Shown: one piece after another, positions 58,403-64,000 of the stretch
Layout of the letters: each line of letters starts with the position of its first letter
How positions within the stretch are numbered: position 1 is the first letter of the stretch
Source of the DNA: Steinernema hermaphroditum
Taxonomy: Eukaryota; Nematoda; Chromadorea; Rhabditida; Steinernematidae
Reading direction: 5' to 3'
NCBI GenBank assembly: GCA_030435675.1
Contig: CM059621.1
Span: 16,244,001 to 16,308,000, forward strand
DNA: 64,000 bases
Position numbers and translations under genes: made by a program
The notes under the pieces: generated by a model
Seen by the model: only the letters and a program-made list of their open reading frames with translations
Told to the model about the DNA's origin: nothing
The model's database searches: none

Positions 58403-58986
58403 CTCCAATGCCAACAATCAACCATGGCCGATAGAATCGCTTTCGCAGAACTAAACAAGCTTGTTAGACGTGAAATGCGAAAGGATATCAACAAACATCA
58501 CTGCCAGCTGGTTGAAGAAGCGGTAAAGAACTCGAAGGGCTTGAGGAAGGTGCAAGGCACGGTGGCTACTGGAAGAAGAAGGATAATCCAGCTTCAAGAT
58601 CGCGACGGTATCCTCCGTTCGACGACGACGCAACTCCGCCGGATCGTACAGCACTTCTACGAAGACCTCTACGCCTCCAGCGTGCAAGTCGAGGTCTCCG
58701 ATGCCAACAATCAACCATGGCCGATAGAATCGCTTTCGCAGAACTAAACAAGCTTGTTAGACGTGAAATGCGAAAGGATATCAACAAACATCACTGCCAG
58801 CTGGTTGAAGAAGCGGTAAAGAACTCGAAGGGCTTGAGGAAGGTGCAAGGCACGGTGGCTACTGGAAGAAGAAGGATAATCCAGCTTCAAGATCGCGACG
58901 GTATCCTCCGTTCGACGACGACGCAACTCCGCCGGATCGTACAGCACTTCTACGAAGACCTCTACGCCTCCAGCGTGCAAGTCGAG
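58403..58986 (+). repeat. Internal 293-bp tandem duplication in the RTE element
   Basis: The stretch from 'ccaatgccaacaatcaacca' to 'cgcctccagcgtgcaagtcg' occurs twice with offset 293 and practically no differences. Because 293 is not a multiple of three, the frame entering from 58,298 differs from that of the main RT frame. Confidence 0.92.
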
Positions 58987-60483
58987 CGAGAGGCCCAGCC
59001 GGAAACCGAAGATTGCATGGAGTTCCTGGAAGCCGAAGTTGAAGAAGCTCTGCGGAAGATGAAGACCGGAAGAAGTCCTGGAATTGACAAGGTTACGGTG
59101 GAGATGCTCAAGCTAGGCAAGAGTACCTTTCTCCGCCCTCTGACCGCAATGTTCAATCGATGCCTGAGGATCTGCGAAGCACCCGCGAAGCTGGCTGACT
59201 CGTCGACGGTGTTGCTGTTCAAGAAGGGAGATCCGTTTCTTATCAAGAACTACCGCCCGATCTCCTTGCTCTCCGTAATCTACAAGTTGTTGACGAAAGT
59301 CATCACGAAACGGATTGAGTTCACCTTGGACAACGCGCAAACGCCAGAACAAGCAGGATTTCGAAAGAATTACTCAACGGTCGATCATCTGCAAGCACTC
59401 AATCAGCTAATGGAGAAGACCAGAGAGTACCGGGTTCCAGTTTTCATCGCTTTCATTGATTACGAAAAAGCCTTCGACTCTGTTGAAGCTAACGCAGTTT
59501 GGAACGCTGTTCAGCGACAAGGAGTGCCGAAGCCTATCACCGATTTGCTGCAGAAGCTCTACGACGAAGCCGCGTCTCACGTCACGATCGAAGGAGATCG
59601 AGTTCCGATCGAAATTCGAAGAGGAGTGCGGCAAGGAGACTGCATAAGTCCGAAGTTGTTCACAGCAGTACTTGAAGAAGTATTCCGAGAACTGGAATGG
59701 GACAACTACGGATTAAATGTGAACGGCAGAAAGCTGACAAACCTCCGGTTCGCTGACGACGTTGTCCTGATCGCAAAGAAGAAAGAAGAGCTCCAGACGA
59801 TGATTGAAGAGTTGAACGAAGCGTCGCTCAAATGCGGACTGAAGATGAACAAGGCGAAGACGAAGATCCTAGCCACCGATGAAACGACGATCCGCCTAAA
59901 TGGAGAAGAAATAAAACAAGTTGAAGCGTTCATTTACCTCGGGCAGGAAGTAAGACTCGTGCGAAACCACGCGAAAGAAGTCGCCCGCCGAATCCGTTGC
60001 GGATGGAGCGTGTTCCGGCGATACCAAGAGTTCCTGACTTCGAAGACAGTGCAGATGCGGTGGAAACGACGCCTGCACGACCGGTGCATTCTCCCGGCAA
60101 TGCTGTATGGATGCGAGACATGGGCGTTGACACAGACAGCGCAGCGGAAGCTTGCAGCCGGCCAGCGACGGATGGAACGCAGGGTCGTCGGTGTGAGACT
60201 CCTCGATAAGAAGAGCAACGACTGGTTGCGAGGAGTTACGAAGTTCACCGACGTCGTGGAAGCCGCAAAGAAGCGCAAATGGAACTACGCTTGGAAGCTC
60301 GCCAATGAATCACCGGAAAAATGGTCGCGTCAACTGGAAGAATGGCGTCCACCAGTAACAAGACCACTCGGAAGGCCGCGGACAAGATGGCGAGATGACT
60401 TTGTGAAGAAACTCGGCACCACAAGATGGCAGCAGCGCGCCCGAGAAGAACTGCGTCCAGAGTGGGCAAATAATGGGGTGTGA
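58717..60483 (+). CDS. RTE reverse transcriptase open frame
   Basis: A 588-codon frame without interruption. Residues about 100-430 form the reverse transcriptase, with KNYRPISLLSVIYK, motif A AFIDYEKAFDSV (about 246-256), RRGVRQGDCISPKLF and the catalytic FADD (about 345-348). The C-terminal region has a GCETWAL segment and RPRTRWRDDF, characteristic of nematode RTE-like elements. The first ATG lies in the second copy of the internal duplication and is not the natural ORF start. RT performs target-primed reverse transcription of the element RNA. Without the endonuclease this copy is not expected to be autonomous, although the RT portion itself shows no stop. Confidence 0.88.
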   Translation: MADRIAFAELNKLVRREMRKDINKHHCQLVEEAVKNSKGLRKVQGTVATGRRRIIQLQDRDGILRSTTTQLRRIVQHFYEDLYASSVQVEREAQPETEDCMEFLEAEVEEALRKMKTGRSPGIDKVTVEMLKLGKSTFLRPLTAMFNRCLRICEAPAKLADSSTVLLFKKGDPFLIKNYRPISLLSVIYKLLTKVITKRIEFTLDNAQTPEQAGFRKNYSTVDHLQALNQLMEKTREYRVPVFIAFIDYEKAFDSVEANAVWNAVQRQGVPKPITDLLQKLYDEAASHVTIEGDRVPIEIRRGVRQGDCISPKLFTAVLEEVFRELEWDNYGLNVNGRKLTNLRFADDVVLIAKKKEELQTMIEELNEASLKCGLKMNKAKTKILATDETTIRLNGEEIKQVEAFIYLGQEVRLVRNHAKEVARRIRCGWSVFRRYQEFLTSKTVQMRWKRRLHDRCILPAMLYGCETWALTQTAQRKLAAGQRRMERRVVGVRLLDKKSNDWLRGVTKFTDVVEAAKKRKWNYAWKLANESPEKWSRQLEEWRPPVTRPLGRPRTRWRDDFVKKLGTTRWQQRAREELRPEWANNGV

Positions 60484-60569
60484 CACATTGTATCAATGTT
60501 GATTTCACAAAATAAACTTGAAACTTGAAACTTGATCTGATTACTAGTGGAATTGGAGCTGCTGATTCA

Positions 60570-60720
60570 AGAGGCAAAAATTACTGATTGGTCCCCGACA
60601 TGACATGTTCGACCGTGAATCTTCTTGGCCTTCCTCTATGCGGATAGTCTGACTTCATTCAGGTGACGTCCCTCGACGGCCCATCCTCTATCCACTACGC
60701 CACAATCTGGTATTCATCAC
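60570..60720 (-). repeat. tRNA-like SINE block, copy 1
   Basis: On the minus strand 'tgtggcgtagtggatagagg' resembles a tRNA A box, followed by 'atgggccgtcgagggacgtc'. The block ends with 'attactgattggtccccgac' (plus strand, near 60,578). It matches the second block in order. Confidence 0.5.
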
Positions 60721-61104
60721 ACGTTGATCTTTGCGAACGTCTTCGGACCCATCTTCAAAGCCCGATCAATAGTCCGGGAGTTAGGGATGCTAACGATACA
60801 AGGCGAGCTCTTCATGGCCTAATAAGCTCTTGTTGCAACAGGGAGACTCAAGATAGGCCGGATCTTCTGCACGTCGTACGGTCGATGATGCTCATGGCCC
60901 ATCGAGTGGAATGAATCCCAACGATGCGTACTCCATTCTTTTGAAGTCCCAACGGTCAGCACACTCGAGTGAATGAATGCCTTTCTACGAAAACTAAGAC
61001 GGTTTCCTTCTCTCCCTCTTTCAGCTTCATACGCTTCGGATCACTGACATTGATTTAGATCGAATTGCACTTATTATACAGTAATATCGATACAAGTTTC
61101 TTGT

Positions 61105-61290
61105 CTCAGATACGAAAATTACTGATTGCTTCCGACATGACATGCCTGATCGATCTGAAACTTCTTAGCCCTGTTCTGTGCGGATACTCTGAGTTCATTT
61201 AGGAGTTTGTATGCGTCCCGTCCGTAGGAGTCCCTTGACGGCCCATCCTCTATCCGCTAGGCCACAACCCGGCACGAATCACTTGGACTG
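61105..61290 (-). repeat. tRNA-like SINE block, copy 2
   Basis: On the minus strand 'gttgtggcctagcggataga' and 'ggatgggccgtcaagggac' are followed by text ending at 'attactgattgcttccgac' on the plus strand. It is about 35 bp longer in the middle than copy 1. Confidence 0.5.
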
Positions 61291-61400
61291 GCGCCCGAAT
61301 TATACAGAAATATCGGTAAATGTTTCTTCGCACAATTTCTTACAAATAACATGCTTTATGAAATAACATGCTTGGAATGAATTAAATTTGAATTCCACAA

Positions 61401-64000
61401 TTAAGCCAGAACAGCTTTGGCCAACTCTTCAGAATGCTTGTACAACTTCTGAGCCGAAGAGCAACTCTTGCATGTCTTGGCACATCCGGCCATGACGTAC
61501 TTCAGCGTCGCCTTCTTCATCTCGTTCGTCTTAGGGCACACCGAAGTTCTCTTGTACCCACCGCACTTTTTCTCATACCCTCCACAGACTTCGCTCTTGG
61601 CCACATCAAGGAAGTGTCGCTCTGGCCGGAAGTCGCCCTTTGAGTTGATCTTCGGGATCAGGGAACACCTAGACGGTGAAAATTAGTGTCACCAAGATGA
61701 GCATGTCTCACAAGGTCTCAAGATGTTCGCACTCGATCTTATGGCTTGGCTTGAAGTATCTCAGGGAGATAAATTCTTCAGCCTGTTTCTCAGATGTTTC
61801 ATCGAGGATCAGCGTCAAGATCATGACTGGGATGTGGGAGTCCTTGTCTCGCTTCATCACATCGTAGATCATCTAGAAAGAGGCTCAAGATGGGGACGGA
61901 AATCTCTCATCTACCTCAAGCTCATGAGTCCTAGAGGAATTATAGATCCTCGCGACACGTGTCAGAAGCGCCAGGTTGCTCTAAACGTCGTACTTAACAC
62001 GGGCTAATGCCGTAATCCAACCTCCAAGTCCAATGAGACATGCGGCAGATTGTGAAGGTACTCTCTGAGGAATCTGATCGTCTCTCCCATCTTCGATGTA
62101 GCCTTGCAAACTGAGTAGAATCTGGCGCACACAAGATCCGGGAGGGCGTTTTTGCAGTTGCCTAGAACGAGCATACATGGGAGAATCATAAGACCACATA
62201 CCGTAGTCCATGTTCTTCGCCCTAAGAGCCAGTCGCAAGGTGTTCATGATGGCCCGGAAACTGTTGAGGTTCGTCGCATTCTTCGAAACTTCGCCATGCT
62301 GCGCTTCCTCGTGCACCAACGTGAGGTTCTTCTTCAGGAGACCGATACGGTAGGCGAGGAGATGGGCGAACACATAGGGGTCTTCCAGGTAGTCCTCGAT
62401 TTCGGGATAGACGAATCGGTGCATGACGTGGGTGTCCAGGAGAGCGCTGAGTTCCGGAATGTTGACCTTCTTGAACTGATCGGAGAGATGGTCTTCTCTG
62501 ACGTGGACCAACAAGAAACGGGCGAACATTTGGTGGCGAAGGATGTCGTGGAGGTCGTGCGTGAGGATGAACTTCAGGAGGTTCTTGTAGATGACCAGAT
62601 CCGGAAGGTACTTCTCCACGATTACGGTCATGACTCGGCCAAGAAGCCCCTCGAAACGGTTGGAAATGAGCGCCTTCAAGAAGACGGGGTGCTTCGAAAT
62701 GATGTCGTAATGATCGTAGACGAGCATATGGAGTACGGTAGGGTGCCGGAATAGGTAAACAATCGCCTTGTCCTCCAAACTCTCGATGTAGGTCACAAGC
62801 TTCTCCACTGGGCTGATCATGATGGCGCGCTGGATTACGGTAGGGTAGGGATGAGGGTGCATCGGCGGGAAGAGCATCATGGGACCGGGTTGAGGCACAG
62901 GATGGGGGATGAAGACATGGCGGACTTCGGGCTTAGCCTGTAGACGAGCGATCAACTTTCGTAGAAGCTTCTTAAGGTGGCTCTCCATCTTGTGCTTACG
63001 GAAGTCCTCGATGAATTCGTAGCCCTCGTCGATCTTCTTTAAGACGAGATATTTCAGCACGGCGGGGTCATACGGTAGCTCTCGAAGGCGGTATCTATGC
63101 GCCGTCAAATGAACTGCGTGACTGACGCGACCGAAAAAGTCGTGGTCGTGGATGAACTGGACTACGGTAGCGTTCTTGATGATTTCGAGGAGATGCGGTC
63201 GGTAGCACGTGGCATTGAGGGTCTTGAAGTGGTTAACGACGGCACGATGTCTCCGGAGAACGGCGATGGGGAGCTCGGTGAGGTACTTGGTGAGGCTACG
63301 GTCATTCAGATGTTCCTCGAAGTCGATAGAAACGTTCAGCTGTATCGGTTTTCGCTTCGGAAGCGATGGATAGGCGTGGGAGACGTTGAGTTTTCCGATC
63401 GCCATCGGCACACAGTTGAGTGGAGGTGGGGCGGGACGCGGAGTTGTAGTCGTGGTGGGAGCCTCGGTGGTGGTAGTCGTTGTTGTTGTTGTTGTGGGAG
63501 CCGGAGTCGTGGTGGTGGTGGTAGTGGCTGGCGTTGTCGTTGTTGTAGTCGTCGTGGTGGGAGTCGTGGTCGTGGTGGTAGTGGTTGTTGTCGTAGTCGT
63601 CGATGTCGTTGTGCTGGTCAGAGGGTCGACTACTTTTGAATTTTTCGTGAACGTCAGGTTGCACATCTTTATCGTGCCATTCTCGTACTTGAAATACATG
63701 ACCAGCACGTTGCCCACAAAAGTGGTGTTCTCATCGATTACACCTTCGTCCTTAGGGCACAGATTGTTCGTGTGCGGAAACTGTATTCCCGATATATCCG
63801 AGCCGCTTTTGAATCCGTTTTCACTCAGATCCAGGATTTCGCCATGCACTGCGCCACTTGGCTCAGTCAAAAATGCATACTTAGAGGCATTTCCACCGTC
63901 TTGCGGAACCTCGATCGTCCATTTGGTGTAGTTGTTGGGGAGGACAGTCTTATTTGTAAGTGTGCCGCTCAGGTGGATCACTTCCATTGCGTTCTCGTGC
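61401..64000 (-). CDS. Mosaic secreted protein: CUB-like, Thr tract, helical repeats, ShK (5' partial)
   Basis: Proposed CDS is complement(join(61401..61668,61712..61872,61915..61980,62022..62161,62202..>64000)); introns are 43, 42, 41 and 40 nt and every junction keeps frame. The frame is open to the window edge, so the signal peptide and true start lie outside. Visible order is a CUB-like domain (63,640-64,000, with TKWTIEVPQDGG and N-glycosylation sites), a mucin-like Thr/Pro tract (63,430-63,625) and a long helical region (62,230-63,400). That region has recurring hydrophobic units around HPTVLHMLVYDHYDII and KHPVFLKALISNRFEGLL. Next comes a Cys-containing exon (GNCKNALPDLVCARFYSVCK), two short exons and an ShK-like six-cysteine end (SEVCGGYEKKCGGYK ... 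CAKTCKSC). It is probably an extracellular or surface protein; no enzymatic domain was seen. The helical repeat was not recognised. Confidence 0.75.

Larger units (their letters stand above)
58277..60540 (+). mobile_element. RTE-type non-LTR retrotransposon, 5'-truncated
   Basis: The element lacks the apurinic endonuclease that RTE elements carry upstream, so it is a 5'-truncated insertion. Similarity begins near 58,280. The 3' end has short tail repeats (cttgaaa) after 'ttgatttcacaaaataaa' and no poly(A), typical of RTE. An internal direct duplication of 293 bp (58,403-58,693 and 58,696-58,986) changes the reading frame. There are related SINE-like copies elsewhere in the window. Confidence 0.88.
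60541..61400. other. Short intergenic region with tRNA-like repeat pair
   Basis: Two related blocks, 60,570-60,720 and 61,105-61,290, make up much of the stretch. No coding potential was seen in between. Confidence 0.55.

Noticed and set aside
63430..63625. Trinucleotide microsatellite
   Set aside because: It is the Thr codon tract of the secreted mosaic protein, in frame and with mixed third positions, so treated as coding mucin-like sequence.
1..64000. C. elegans Ruby motif (CTGTTTCA) arrays
   Set aside because: GTTTC-type text appears mainly as intron acceptors (TGTTTCAG) in the MSP genes and shows no array; the enriched motif is ATTTTTG instead.
1..64000. CRISPR arrays, rRNA genes, bacterial operons or phage
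   Set aside because: No regularly spaced identical repeats, no rRNA signatures, and all recognised genes are intron-bearing nematode families.

Overview
The window is nuclear DNA of a nematode. The evidence is four cuticle-collagen genes with the conserved nematode N-terminal domain, two genes built from major-sperm-protein (MSP) domains, an ShK/CUB-type secreted protein, introns mostly of 40-48 nt with TTTCAG-like acceptors, and RTE and Tc1/mariner mobile elements. The species cannot be named from the sequence. Exon joins below were chosen by hand from GT/AG sites that keep frame and protein-family continuity; no transcript data were available.

Layout. 1-3.3 kb: no gene seen. 3.3-9.0 kb: a head-to-tail tandem duplication of about 2.9 kb, each copy holding one minus-strand five-exon gene with four MSP domains. 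9.3-18.6 kb: plus-strand gene for a divergent ionotropic-glutamate-receptor-like channel, with two long introns full of repeats and decayed exon copies. 18.7-25.0 kb: plus-strand SIRT4-type sirtuin starting only 110 bp after the receptor stop, with a 4.1 kb repeat-rich third intron. 25.1-26.1, 29.8-30.8, 39.5-40.6 and 44.3-45.3 kb: four minus-strand two-exon cuticle collagens. 52.9-53.9 kb: an orphan plus-strand gene of a dispersed family, with pseudogene pieces at 54-55.4 kb and a related inverted piece at 38.2 kb. 58.3-60.5 kb: a 5'-truncated RTE-type retrotransposon carrying an internal tandem duplication. 61.4 kb to the right edge: minus-strand gene for a mosaic secreted protein (CUB-like, mucin-like Thr tract, helical repeats, ShK), 5' end outside the window. 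The rest is AT-rich and carries MITEs, SINE-like repeats, mariner fragments and diverged direct repeats.

The genes do not form one pathway. The collagens are a dispersed paralogous cluster acting in the cuticle, the MSP pair probably acts in sperm or in membrane-associated scaffolding, and the receptor and sirtuin may share a promoter or be an operon, which is unproven.

The most unusual signal is not a gene. The 7-mer ATTTTTG occurs in non-coding DNA about 93 times on the plus strand against about 9 on the minus strand between 18 and 64 kb, whereas in the first 10.5 kb it occurs only on the minus strand (12 to 0). It is missing from the collagen genes, spaced roughly 50-200 bp apart in its densest stretches, and retained inside otherwise diverged repeats. 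This looks like a strand-oriented array of short elements, for example small independent transcription units of piRNA type, but no function can be shown from sequence alone.
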